Of a DNA stretch of 64,000 bases, positions 54,709-63,661 are shown one piece after another. Within the stretch, counting starts at the first letter, position 1; every line of letters starts with the position of its first letter. This stretch comes from Vibrio sinaloensis DSM 21326 (GTDB lineage: Bacteria; Pseudomonadota; Gammaproteobacteria; Enterobacterales; Vibrionaceae), in NCBI RefSeq assembly GCF_000189275.1, contig NZ_AEVT01000117.1, positions 124,001-188,000 of the forward strand, given 5' to 3'. The notes beneath the pieces are model-generated. The model made no database searches, was not told the origin of the DNA, and saw only the letters and a program-made list of their open reading frames with translations. The position numbers were made by a program, and so were the translations under genes.

Positions 54709-55935
54709 TTACTTGAAGGTACGCTTACGCACTTTCTCAAGCTTTTTCAGAATCTTATCTAGACGTTCAGGTTTAACCATAAACTCTTGGAAGCCCTTCA
54801 TGCCTTCTTTCGCCATTGCAGGATCGGTATCTCGGTCGTAGAACTGCGCAGTACCCTGTGAATCTGCCAACATTTGCACGCCCTTGTTCAAGAACGGGTC
54901 GTCAGCCGCTTTTGCCTTGTTGTTAGTTGGGATTTGCAAGATAGATTCGTTGATCAACTGCTGGATTTCAGCTTGGGCAACAAACTCTAGGAACTTACGT
55001 GCATCTTCTTTGTTCTTAGCTTTGCTTGGGATGTGAATCGTATCCATTGGCGCATCTTCAGCAACCGGAACCGCTGGGTCGATGATTGGGAACTGGAAGA
55101 AGCCCATATTGTCTTTCATCTCTGCGGGGAAGTTTGGCGTGATGAAGTTACCAATCAAATACATCGCCGCTTTACCGTTGTATAGGAAAGGTTGCGCTTC
55201 TTGCCAAGAGTATGACGCGTGGTTATCTAGGAAATAACCCGGCTCAACTAGCTCAGCCCAGTTGGCAAATGTTTTCTTCACACGCTCATCAGTGTAAGGG
55301 ATCTTGCCGTCCATCAAATCGATGTGGAAATCTAAGCCGTTAGTACGCAAGTTGATGTAGTCGAACCAACCGGCCGCTGTCCACAGGTATTTGGTACCAA
55401 TGGCAAATGGCGCGATTTCATTCTTCTTCAACGTTGCCGCCGCCGCTTTAAGTTCTTGCCAAGTTTTAGGCTCAGCGATACCGTATTTTTCGAACAAGTC
55501 TTTACGATAGTAGACACCCCATTGGTAATAGGTGTAAGGCACGCCATATTGCTTGCCGTTCACTGTCATCGCAGGTGCAGCGGCTGCAAAATCTTGCTGC
55601 ATATTATTATCAGCCCAGATATCACTAACATCTTCAAACAAGCCACGATCAACAAAGGTCTTCATTCGGTTACCTGCATACCAAAACACTACGTCCGGTG
55701 GCGAGGTGACCAACCAGTTACGAATGGTTGTCTTGTACGCTTCTTTGTCGTACAGGTTGTACTCGACGCTAATATCTGGGTTTTCAGCTTCAAAACGCTT
55801 AACGATTTCTTGCCATGCCGCTTTGGGTGCAGGATCGGCTTGGTCTGAGTTAATCACCAAGGTTCCCGCCCAAGCGGAGGTAGAAAGCGTAGCCCCGAGA
55901 ACTGCAGTAGCAGCAAGATGTTTCACGTATTTCAT
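54709..55935 (-). CDS. Galactoside ABC transporter, substrate-binding protein
   Basis: 408 residues with a signal peptide (MKYVKHLAATAVLGATLSTS then AWA) and a family-1 extracellular sugar-binding fold (SDQADPAPKAAWQEIVKRFE, GVPYTYYQWGVYYRKDLFEK). The ATG at 55935 has AAGGA upstream, unlike the longer frame from 55968. Association with alpha- and beta-galactosidase genes indicates galactosides as ligands; the exact sugar cannot be read from sequence. It is third in the operon, flanked by hairpins on both sides. Confidence 0.88.
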   Translation of the reverse strand: MKYVKHLAATAVLGATLSTSAWAGTLVINSDQADPAPKAAWQEIVKRFEAENPDISVEYNLYDKEAYKTTIRNWLVTSPPDVVFWYAGNRMKTFVDRGLFEDVSDIWADNNMQQDFAAAAPAMTVNGKQYGVPYTYYQWGVYYRKDLFEKYGIAEPKTWQELKAAAATLKKNEIAPFAIGTKYLWTAAGWFDYINLRTNGLDFHIDLMDGKIPYTDERVKKTFANWAELVEPGYFLDNHASYSWQEAQPFLYNGKAAMYLIGNFITPNFPAEMKDNMGFFQFPIIDPAVPVAEDAPMDTIHIPSKAKNKEDARKFLEFVAQAEIQQLINESILQIPTNNKAKAADDPFLNKGVQMLADSQGTAQFYDRDTDPAMAKEGMKGFQEFMVKPERLDKILKKLEKVRKRTFK

Positions 55936-56004
55936 ATTCAGGTCCTTGTTGGTTGAGCGTCTGCTCATGGGTCCAATTGTTGTTTTTATTAACTTACCTA
56001 AAGG

Positions 56005-56035
56005 GCAAGCCAGCCTATAGGGGGAGCTGGCTTGC
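56005..56035 (-). other. Intercistronic stem-loop upstream of the binding-protein gene
   Basis: Ten-base arms GCAAGCCAGC and GCTGGCTTGC with an 11-base loop and no T tract on the minus strand. Possibly an mRNA-stability element. Confidence 0.5.
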
Positions 56036-56041
56036 TGAAAA

Positions 56042-56893
56042 TTAACCTTTTGTTGCGCCGAGCGTTAAACCAGCAATGAAATGGCGTTGCATGGTAAAGA
56101 ACAGCACAACCGGTGGGATTGCCGCGACAATGGCTCCCGCGGAGATGAACTGCCATGACGCAAGCCATTGGCCTTTCAACGCACTGAGGCCTGCCGTTAC
56201 TGGACGTACTTCGTCGCTTTGCACCAATACCAATGCCCAGAAATAGTCGTTCCAGATAAAGGTGAACACCAATACCGCTAACGCGGCTAATGCCGGGCGT
56301 ACCAATGGCAATACCACATGCCAGAAGATCTTCCACTCCGTCACCCCTTCCACCCGCGCGGCCTCAATCAGCGCATCGGGTATGCCGACAATAAAGTTAC
56401 GCATAAACAGAGTACAGAACCCCGCTTGGAACGCGACATGGAAGAAGATCAAGGCCCAGTGCGAGTCATACAAACCAAATGCAATCGTCAGGTCACGAAC
56501 TGGGATCATTAGGATCTGGAAAGGCACAAAGTTACCAGCAATGAACATCGCAAAAATCCAGATGTTGGCTTTGAACTTGTATTTAGCCAATGCAAAACCG
56601 GCGAGGGTCGATAACGCCACTGCACCCGCTACGGCAGGCAAGGTAATCAACAGACTATTGAGTAGATACTGCCCCATAGAAGTTGAGGTAAACACTTGAG
56701 TGTAGTTTTCAATAAACTGAAACTCCGTCGGCCACCCCCAATAGTTACCTTTGTTGATATCTTCAATACCGCGAATAGAGGTCATCATTACAGCGATAAG
56801 CGGCAGCAACCACATCACAATGGAGATTGGCAGCGCAACGCGGTAGCTGATGTTGGCAAAGCGTCCTGCTTTTTGAATCGGTTGTGGGTACAT
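56042..56893 (-). CDS. Galactoside ABC transporter, inner-membrane permease (MalG-like)
   Basis: 283 residues with six membrane segments. The coupling-helix motif IEAARVEGVTEWKIFWHVVL followed by PLVRPALAAL is the EAA loop that contacts the ATPase. The N-terminus and SLLITLPAVAGAVALSTLAG are typical of sugar-transporter permeases of the CUT1 family. Its start overlaps the stop of the other permease (TAATG), giving coupled translation. Confidence 0.92.
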   Translation of the reverse strand: MYPQPIQKAGRFANISYRVALPISIVMWLLPLIAVMMTSIRGIEDINKGNYWGWPTEFQFIENYTQVFTSTSMGQYLLNSLLITLPAVAGAVALSTLAGFALAKYKFKANIWIFAMFIAGNFVPFQILMIPVRDLTIAFGLYDSHWALIFFHVAFQAGFCTLFMRNFIVGIPDALIEAARVEGVTEWKIFWHVVLPLVRPALAALAVLVFTFIWNDYFWALVLVQSDEVRPVTAGLSALKGQWLASWQFISAGAIVAAIPPVVLFFTMQRHFIAGLTLGATKG

Positions 56894-57813
56894 TACTTTT
56901 CACTCCTCAACATACGCCATAAGAAGTAAGCGATATAAACATCCATGATGAGGAACAACACTACAGATACTGAAGCGCCATAGCCCATGCGATAGTTAAA
57001 AATAGACTCTTCGTACATTTGGTAAGCCAAGACCGTCGAGCTTCCCCAAGGGCCTCCCGCAGTCATGGTGGCCACCAAGTCGAATGAACGCAGTGCACCA
57101 ATCACTGTCACTACGATCGCGATAAAGGTCGCAGGGCGAAGCTGAGGAATCACTACATACCAAAGCATGCGCCACTTTTTCGCACCATCAAGACGAGCGG
57201 CTTCTATCTGCTCTGGGTCTAGGTTATTTAGCCCTGTCAGGTACAAGATCATGCAGTAAGAAATCTGTGGCCACAGACCCGCGGCGATAATGCCGTAAGT
57301 GACGTAGTCTTCATTGGCTAAAATTGAAATAGGCTCAATCCCAAACGCCCCCAAGACAATATTGAACAAGCCAAACGAAGGATCGTAGAACCAAGCGAAC
57401 ACCAGACCAACGACGACTTGAGAGATGACAAATGGGAAAAAGAACAGCGATTTAACCACGCGTATGCCTTGAACCTGCTGGTTTAAGAACAGTGCGATAG
57501 CCAAACCGATCGGCGGTGCCAACATAAAGAACACCAACCACAAGGTATTGTTCTTCAGCGACATATAGAAAGCGTCAGAGTCAAACAACTCGCGATAGTT
57601 ATCTAGGCCAACCCACGTTTTTTCGCCTAATCCATCCCATTCATAAAAACTGAGCCAGATACTGTCGAGGATCGGATAGATAACATAGATGGCAAAAATG
57701 GCCATTGCAGGGGCTAAAAACAGCCATGGTGAGAGCTTTGCGCTTACCCTAGCTTTACGTCTCGCAGAGGGGAGACGGTTTTCTGGGTATATCGTTTTCA
57801 CAGATTGCTCCAT
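56893..57813 (-). CDS. Galactoside ABC transporter, inner-membrane permease (MalF-like)
   Basis: 306 residues, six membrane segments, with the EAA loop IEAARLDGAKKWRMLWYVVI. The ATG at 57813 follows AAGGAGT and is preferred over the extended frame to 57855. First gene of the operon permease-permease-binding protein-lacZ-alpha-galactosidase. The divergent gene at 58157 supplies the ATPase. Confidence 0.92.
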   Translation of the reverse strand: MEQSVKTIYPENRLPSARRKARVSAKLSPWLFLAPAMAIFAIYVIYPILDSIWLSFYEWDGLGEKTWVGLDNYRELFDSDAFYMSLKNNTLWLVFFMLAPPIGLAIALFLNQQVQGIRVVKSLFFFPFVISQVVVGLVFAWFYDPSFGLFNIVLGAFGIEPISILANEDYVTYGIIAAGLWPQISYCMILYLTGLNNLDPEQIEAARLDGAKKWRMLWYVVIPQLRPATFIAIVVTVIGALRSFDLVATMTAGGPWGSSTVLAYQMYEESIFNYRMGYGASVSVVLFLIMDVYIAYFLWRMLRSEK

Positions 57814-57965
57814 TTTGTGTGACTCCTTGTCACATCTTCCGGTTTCAAATCCCATTCAACACTTTATTCAAAGTAGACGAAAAATGACCAAAAGATGAAG
57901 TTTTATCTAATCTACCAATACATATTAATAACCTTGGTGATTTAATACACACCAACAAATCAATT

Positions 57966-57981
57966 TTGTAAACGTTTCCAC
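57966..57981. promoter_or_regulatory. GalR-type operator in the divergent importer promoter region
   Basis: TTGTAAACGTTTCCAC agrees with the GalR consensus in 15 of 16 positions and shares 15 bases with the site before galE. It lies in the 343-base gap (57814-58156) between the permease operon and the ATPase gene, so it could control both. No other gene is seen in the gap. Confidence 0.8.
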
Positions 57982-58156
57982 AAAACTGACTCATTTTCGC
58001 GAATTAACCATGATCGTGATCAACTATTACTTCACAACTGGTAACAAAATCGACGCAAAAGCGTATGTTTTATGGACAAAGCGAACTAAAGTGCTTTCAT
58101 GCGAACTTTATTCGCTCATCAAACGAGTTTTTTGCGCCATACGGCAAGGAGTAAAT

Positions 58157-59239
58157 ATGGCTGACATCAGCTTAAAACAGGTCATCAAACGCTATGGTGA
58201 TGTACAAACCATTCACGGTGTGGATTTAGAGATAGAGAATGGTGAGTTTGTTGTCTTCGTCGGCCCGTCAGGCTGTGGTAAGTCGACCCTACTGCGCCTT
58301 GTTGCCGGCCTAGAAGAGATCACAGAAGGTGAAATCCACATTGATAACCAGTTGGTCAATGAAGTTGATCCTGCCGAACGTGGTGTGGCAATGGTGTTTC
58401 AGTCGTACGCACTCTACCCTCATATGACGGTCGAAGAGAACATGGGCTTTGGTCTAAAAATGAATGGCCACCCTAAAGAGCAGATCGAAAAACAAGTGCA
58501 CAGCGCGGCAAAAACCTTGCAGCTAGACCACCTATTGAAACGTAAACCCAAAGAACTGTCTGGTGGCCAACGTCAACGTGTTGCCATTGGTCGCGCCATT
58601 GTGCGTAACCCAAAAGTTTTCTTGTTTGATGAACCTCTCTCTAACCTAGATGCCGAGCTGCGGGTTGATATGCGCTTGCAGATCGCCAAGCTGCACCAAG
58701 ACCTACAAAACACCATGATTTATGTTACTCACGATCAGGTGGAAGCAATGACCCTCGCCGATAAAATCGTGGTTCTGCGTGATGGGCGCGTCGAGCAAGT
58801 AGGTTCGCCGCTGGAGTTGTACCATACACCACAAAATGAATTTGTCGCGGGCTTTATTGGCTCACCAAAAATGAACTTTATCCCGACCAAAGTTGAGTCA
58901 GCGAGCGATGGCAAACTCACACTTGTGGCAAGTGATGGGTCATTGTTTACCCTTCCTGCAGTAAAACAGTCTCTCGAAACTGGTGCGGCTATTACGTTAG
59001 GCATTCGCCCAGAGCACCTAGAGATCCAGCAAAATGGCGATGTCCAACTTCAATTCCAAAGTGAGGTTGTCGAGCGTTTAGGCAACAGTACTTACATGTT
59101 TGGTCAAGCCTGCGGCGAAGATGGCTTTAAAGTTCACTTACCTGGCGACCAAGAAGTCAGCAAATTTCAAACCATGGCATTAAGCTGCAGCCACACTGAT
59201 TGTCACCTGTTCGACCACAATGGGCTGCGTGTCGAATAA
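58157..59239 (+). CDS. Sugar ABC transporter ATPase (MsmK/UgpC/MalK type)
   Basis: 360 residues. Walker A GPSGCGKSTLLRLVAG, Q-loop VFQSYALYPHMTV, signature LSGGQRQRVAIGRAIV and Walker B VFLFDEPLSNLDAELR are intact; the C-terminal OB-like domain contains LGIRPEHLEI, as in CUT1 ATPases. The ATG at 58157 with AAGGAG is preferred over the long open frame from 58010. It is divergent from the permease genes and shares their promoter gap. Confidence 0.95.
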   Translation: MADISLKQVIKRYGDVQTIHGVDLEIENGEFVVFVGPSGCGKSTLLRLVAGLEEITEGEIHIDNQLVNEVDPAERGVAMVFQSYALYPHMTVEENMGFGLKMNGHPKEQIEKQVHSAAKTLQLDHLLKRKPKELSGGQRQRVAIGRAIVRNPKVFLFDEPLSNLDAELRVDMRLQIAKLHQDLQNTMIYVTHDQVEAMTLADKIVVLRDGRVEQVGSPLELYHTPQNEFVAGFIGSPKMNFIPTKVESASDGKLTLVASDGSLFTLPAVKQSLETGAAITLGIRPEHLEIQQNGDVQLQFQSEVVERLGNSTYMFGQACGEDGFKVHLPGDQEVSKFQTMALSCSHTDCHLFDHNGLRVE

Positions 59240-59250
59240 CGCCAACAGCA

Positions 59251-59280
59251 AAAGTGGCTGAGGTAACACTCAGCCACTTT
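59251..59280 (+). terminator. Hairpin downstream of the ABC ATPase gene
   Basis: Twelve-base perfect arms AAAGTGGCTGAG and CTCAGCCACTTT with a 6-base loop. Only three T residues end the stem, so efficiency is uncertain. Confidence 0.65.
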
Positions 59281-59355
59281 ACCACCCGGTATATCCGCAG
59301 AAATTGCCTGTATTGTTCTACACTTAACGGGTAATTGGAGACGACAGCGTGAGAT

Positions 59356-60444
59356 ATGCCGATACTGACATCCGATAACCGCCACCAGCAGTGGCTAGAT
59401 ATAAAAACAACCTTGCAGCAAGATAGACTGTTGTATGCCTACGTGTTTGTCACCACACTGGCACTCTATCTCATGTCTCAGAGCGTTACGCTTGAGTCGA
59501 AAATTGAATATGACGCTTTTACTTATCTAGAAACTCTGATCAGCATTTGTTACGTCACTTTCTTGTCTTGGAGTACGGGCTATTACTTGTACCTCGCGTA
59601 TCATAAGACGCCACACCCTTTGGTTGTGTATATAAAAACGCTACTCGGTTTTTTTAATCCACTGTCTAAAGCGGTCAGTTTTATTCTTCTGGTATTAGCG
59701 CTTAATTTAACCTTCTCATGCTATACCTACCTTAAGTCGATCATCCCCGATATTAAACCTTTCCAATACGACTTACTGTTCTATCACCTCGACAATTGGC
59801 TCCACTTTGGTACCGATCCTTGGCAACTCACTCATCAATGGTTTTCTTCGATCTACAGCACCTTTGTGATTAATTTTCTCTACAACCTTTGGTTTTTATT
59901 GATGTGGGGAAGCGTGCTGTTTTTTATTGTTCGCCGAGATATCGCCCGCTTAAGAAATCAATATTTAGTCACCTTTATGGCCAGCTGGTTGTTCATTGGT
60001 GGAATTTCGGCAACCTTACTTTCTTCGGCTGGCCCTTGTTACTCTCATTTGGTCGATTCAGAACTGAATCACTACTTGCCTCTCATGGATAGATTGATGC
60101 AGCAAAGCATTTCACTAGAGACGAAAGGATTACCGCCACTGTGGGCACTCGATGTGCAAGACATGCTGTGGCTTAAATACTTAGGGCGAGAAAGTGGTGT
60201 AGGGTCAGGAATTTCAGCCATGCCAAGCATGCATGTCTCGATTGCAGTCTTGATGGCATTGGGGGCTTACCAACTCAATCGTAAACTAGGCTATCTGATG
60301 TGGCTTTACGTGGTCGCCATTCAAATTGGCTCGGTCCACCTAGCCTGGCATTATGCCATCGACGGCTACCTGAGCATTGTACTGACTTTGATACTTTGGA
60401 AACTGTGCGGCGTATTGGCTCGCAAGGTACAGGTCACTAATTAA
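59356..60444 (+). CDS. PAP2-superfamily membrane phosphatase/phosphotransferase (Aur1/Ipt1-like)
   Basis: 362 residues with several membrane segments. It carries the divided phosphatase motifs in the form found in inositol-phosphorylceramide synthase relatives: LLSSAGPCYSHL, AMPSMHVSIAVLMALG and VHLAWHYAIDGYLSI with the catalytic His residues. It may transfer or remove a lipid-linked phosphate at the periplasmic face. The actual substrate is unknown. Its last 8 bases overlap the end of the opposing LysR gene. Confidence 0.8.
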   Translation: MPILTSDNRHQQWLDIKTTLQQDRLLYAYVFVTTLALYLMSQSVTLESKIEYDAFTYLETLISICYVTFLSWSTGYYLYLAYHKTPHPLVVYIKTLLGFFNPLSKAVSFILLVLALNLTFSCYTYLKSIIPDIKPFQYDLLFYHLDNWLHFGTDPWQLTHQWFSSIYSTFVINFLYNLWFLLMWGSVLFFIVRRDIARLRNQYLVTFMASWLFIGGISATLLSSAGPCYSHLVDSELNHYLPLMDRLMQQSISLETKGLPPLWALDVQDMLWLKYLGRESGVGSGISAMPSMHVSIAVLMALGAYQLNRKLGYLMWLYVVAIQIGSVHLAWHYAIDGYLSIVLTLILWKLCGVLARKVQVTN

Positions 60445-61345
60445 CGACCTGAGCAACAACATCACGAATACAGAGACTTTTCTCTTCATACTGGTTCGCT
60501 TTGAGGTACAACAGGCGAATATCAAAGTCAGGGACTTCAATCGGAGTATCCACCGCGACTAAACCATGGCTCGCCGTTTCCATTTCGGCAAATCGCTTAG
60601 GAACGATACAGATCAACTCACGACCGATCAGTAAACGTCTCACGGTCAGGAAATTGCGCGACGCCACTCCCACGCGCCGTTCATAACCTAACTTTGCTAA
60701 ACGTTGGTCCACTTGAGTCTGCAGGCTGCCATCTGGGCTAACTAACGCGTGTTCAACACTGACAAATTTATCTAAGGTTAGTGGTAACGAAAGCTTCACG
60801 CTTCTGGGATCAAATAAACATTTATGTTGCTCTGTGTATAAGTGCTGCGATAAAAAACGACGATTTAAGTTCTCGATGCTACCAATAATGACATCCAGCT
60901 CTTCACTTTCCGCGATATCTAGGTAATTGCTGCGGTTGACGTTGTAAAAACTCACCTGAGACAGAGGGGAGACTTGTTTGAGTTGATCGTACAGTTGAGG
61001 GGCGAAAAGCTGCTCAGCGTAGTCCGTTAAGCCAATTCGCCACGCTCCTTGATACTGTGCAGGAGCAAAGTGCTTCTTGGTCAGCAGATCATTCTTAATA
61101 CTTCCAAGCAAACGGTCAATAATAGGAGCAACCTCTCGAGCACGACGAGTAGGTTCCATCTTGATGCCGACTCGTTCAAACAGAGGGTCATCAAATAAGG
61201 AGCGCATGCGCTGCAAAGTATGACTCATGGCCGATTGGCTGATAAAACACTGCTCTGCGGCAAGACTGACACTTTTAGTTTGGTACAAAGCTTGAAATGC
61301 CACCAGCAAATTGAGGTCGACGCCTTTCCAGTTAAACTCTTTCAT
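60437..61345 (-). CDS. LysR-family regulator
   Basis: 302 residues from the ATG at 61345. The helix-turn-helix is SLAAEQCFISQSAMSHTLQR, followed by SLFDDPLFERVG, as in the NodD/LeuO-like LysR branch; the effector domain starts WRIGLTDYAEQLFAPQL. It is divergent from the chromate transporter gene, with only 93 bases between starts, and is the likely regulator of that gene. Confidence 0.85.
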   Translation of the reverse strand: MKEFNWKGVDLNLLVAFQALYQTKSVSLAAEQCFISQSAMSHTLQRMRSLFDDPLFERVGIKMEPTRRAREVAPIIDRLLGSIKNDLLTKKHFAPAQYQGAWRIGLTDYAEQLFAPQLYDQLKQVSPLSQVSFYNVNRSNYLDIAESEELDVIIGSIENLNRRFLSQHLYTEQHKCLFDPRSVKLSLPLTLDKFVSVEHALVSPDGSLQTQVDQRLAKLGYERRVGVASRNFLTVRRLLIGRELICIVPKRFAEMETASHGLVAVDTPIEVPDFDIRLLYLKANQYEEKSLCIRDVVAQVVN

Positions 61346-61438
61346 CACAGCTCATCCCATTTGATTCATAGAGTATATTAAAACTATCAATTTGAGTCAT
61401 TTTAGTCGATTGCGTACATTATCGACACTATTTATTGG

Positions 61439-62599
61439 ATGAGTAACCAAACCATGCTGTCGATTTTTAAAACCTTTTTCTGGCTTGGCTGGATAAGTTT
61501 TGGTGGCCCAGCGGCACACATCGGCTACTTTCGAAATACATTTGTTGAAAAGCTTAACTGGCTCGATGATAAAGAATACGGCCAGATCGTAGCATTAAGC
61601 CAGTTTTTGCCAGGACCAGGCTCTAGCCAAGTTGGTTTTGCGTTAGGCTATAAGCGAGGTGGCCTCGCGGGGGCATGTATGGCCTTCTTAGGCTTTACGC
61701 TACCTTCAGTATTGATCATGCTGGCCCTCGCCTTATTGAGTAGCCAGTTAACTGAAACCAGTGCTTTTCAAAACATTGTCCATGGCTTAAAGCTACTCGC
61801 GGTTGTCGTGGTCGCGGACGCGACATGGGGAATGTACAAAAATTTCTGTAAAGACAAGTTGTCTGTCAGTTTGTGTCTGTTCACCGCAGTGGCTTTATTA
61901 CTGGTACCGAGTATTGCTACTCAAATGGCGGTACTTATCATTGCCGGAATTGTCGGCATTAAGTTTTTAGGTAACTCGCAGCAAACAGCAAGCACGCCAT
62001 TCAAACCCACACTCTTGCCCTTAGTTCTATTTGTCGCCTTGTTAGTTGGGCTACCTTTTGCGGCGCAACACATGCCAGCTCTAGCTTTGTTTAATGACTT
62101 TTTCCAAGCAGGTAGTTTGGTGTTTGGCGGCGGCCATGTCGTTCTACCTTTATTGCAAAACATCGTCGGTGATCAACTTTCTCAAGATGCGTTCCTTACG
62201 GGGTATGCAGCAGCGCAAGCTGTTCCGGGCCCTATGTTCACCTTTGCCACCTACATTGGTTTTGAGCTGATGCCACAAGCGCCAATCGCAGGTGCTCTGA
62301 TTGCTACACTCGGTGTGTTTGTTCCTGGTTTTCTCCTGCTACTCGGCGTATTAAAAAACTGGCAATCTTTGGCGCAAAACACCAAAGTTTCTGGCGCGGT
62401 TAATGGTGTGAACGCCGCGGTGGTTGGCTTACTGCTTGCTGCTCTGTACCAACCCGTATTTATCAGTGCGGTCATCAACCCGCTGGATATCTCGTTAGTT
62501 TTGGTCGGTTTTTACCTTATGAAGCAACTCAAGCTGCCGATCATTTGGATGGTTGCGTTCTTTATTCTGGCAGGGTTGCTAGGCGGTCTCGTGAGTTAA
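61439..62599 (+). CDS. chrA: Chromate transporter family protein (ChrA, two-domain)
   Basis: 386 residues with about ten to twelve membrane segments in two CHR halves. The first half has FWLGWISFGGPAAHIGYFRN and LSQFLPGPGSSQVGFALGY; the second has GSLVFGGGHVVLPLLQN and AQAVPGPMFTFATYIG. The repeated FGG-H/PGP motifs define the family, whose members expel chromate or carry other anions. No clear ribosome site is seen before the ATG. Confidence 0.9.
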   Translation: MSNQTMLSIFKTFFWLGWISFGGPAAHIGYFRNTFVEKLNWLDDKEYGQIVALSQFLPGPGSSQVGFALGYKRGGLAGACMAFLGFTLPSVLIMLALALLSSQLTETSAFQNIVHGLKLLAVVVVADATWGMYKNFCKDKLSVSLCLFTAVALLLVPSIATQMAVLIIAGIVGIKFLGNSQQTASTPFKPTLLPLVLFVALLVGLPFAAQHMPALALFNDFFQAGSLVFGGGHVVLPLLQNIVGDQLSQDAFLTGYAAAQAVPGPMFTFATYIGFELMPQAPIAGALIATLGVFVPGFLLLLGVLKNWQSLAQNTKVSGAVNGVNAAVVGLLLAALYQPVFISAVINPLDISLVLVGFYLMKQLKLPIIWMVAFFILAGLLGGLVS

Positions 62600-62616
62600 T
62601 TGTTGCCATGGAAATG

Positions 62617-62643
62617 AAAAGGAGAGCTAACGCTCTCCTTTTT
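62617..62643. terminator. Bidirectional terminator between chrA and tadD
   Basis: AAAAGGAGAGC-taac-GCTCTCCTTTTT; T runs on both strands for the convergent genes. Confidence 0.88.
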
Positions 62644-62648
62644 AACAC

Positions 62649-63659
62649 TTATTCCTCAACCACCACTTTTTGTTCGCGAACCAAGGCTAATGCCCGCTCG
62701 AGGTTTTCGTTGGCGACTTTGTAGTAAGTTGGCTTAGTATCAATGGCCTGCTGAAGGTATGGGATCGCTTGGTCCGGTTTGCCTTGCAGCATTAAGAAGT
62801 ACCCCACATTATTTAGTGCTTCTGGCTTGTTCATATGACGAGTAAATACATTCAAAGCCCGGTTAATCTCCCCTTTACCTAAATAGATAAGCGCCAAGTT
62901 ATTCAGTGCCTTTTCATTATTTGGGTCTTCCTCAAGCGCCTGTAAGCTTAGCCTTTGCGCTTGACGATAATCTCCCGACATATAGTACGAATAGCCACTG
63001 TTGGTCAGGGTTTTGACTGAATCTGGTTTTATGCGTAGTGCGTGTTGATAGTATGCCTGCGCCAGTTCATGCTTGGCGTCTAAGTCTGCTAACACACCTA
63101 ATCCCATGTAGGCGTAGTCAGGAGAGCTCACATCCGTCTTCAATACCTTGACCGCGTCCACGGTAGACAGGTCTTGATCGGTTAACGTTCTTTTACTGCC
63201 AAAGCGCAGTTGGTCGGCATTGATCGCTTTGAGGAAATAGCTTTCGCCCTGTTTCACGTCCCCATCACGACTCGAAATGATCCCTAGCTGCTCTAACGCC
63301 TGAATATTATTTGGATTGGTTTCTACGGCTAAAGTGAATGCTCGCTCAGCCAACGCTAAATTACCGCGACTTTGGTGGATACGGCCAATATTGTACAACG
63401 AGCGATCACGAAACTGGCCATTCTCAAAGGACAGCGAACGGATGTATTCATACAAAGCCAGATCAACGTTTCCTTGCTTCAAAGCAGCATCACCCCGTGT
63501 GATGGCTTCTTTTTCCGTTTTAGGAGGCTCATCCAAAGAGAGTGTATCAATCGGCTGACCATCGTAGAGCGAAGTATCTAAGGTATTTTCATTGCTGGCT
63601 GCGCAACCCACTAGGATTAAAATAGGAAACAGCCATATAAATGTTGAGCGTATTTTCAT
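62649..63659 (-). CDS. tadD: Tad pilus assembly TPR lipoprotein TadD
   Basis: 336 residues. The lipoprotein signal MKIRSTFIWLFPILILVGC (Cys19) is followed by a string of TPR repeats from about residue 70 to 310 (for example ALNNLALIYLGKGEINRALN). This fits TadD, the outer-membrane-associated lipoprotein that pilots Tad secretin assembly. The ATG at 63659 with AGGGA is preferred over the open frame to 63731. It follows tadC by 2 bases and is followed by a terminator, so it ends the operon. Confidence 0.85.
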   Translation of the reverse strand: MKIRSTFIWLFPILILVGCAASNENTLDTSLYDGQPIDTLSLDEPPKTEKEAITRGDAALKQGNVDLALYEYIRSLSFENGQFRDRSLYNIGRIHQSRGNLALAERAFTLAVETNPNNIQALEQLGIISSRDGDVKQGESYFLKAINADQLRFGSKRTLTDQDLSTVDAVKVLKTDVSSPDYAYMGLGVLADLDAKHELAQAYYQHALRIKPDSVKTLTNSGYSYYMSGDYRQAQRLSLQALEEDPNNEKALNNLALIYLGKGEINRALNVFTRHMNKPEALNNVGYFLMLQGKPDQAIPYLQQAIDTKPTYYKVANENLERALALVREQKVVVEE

Positions 63660-63661
63660 AA

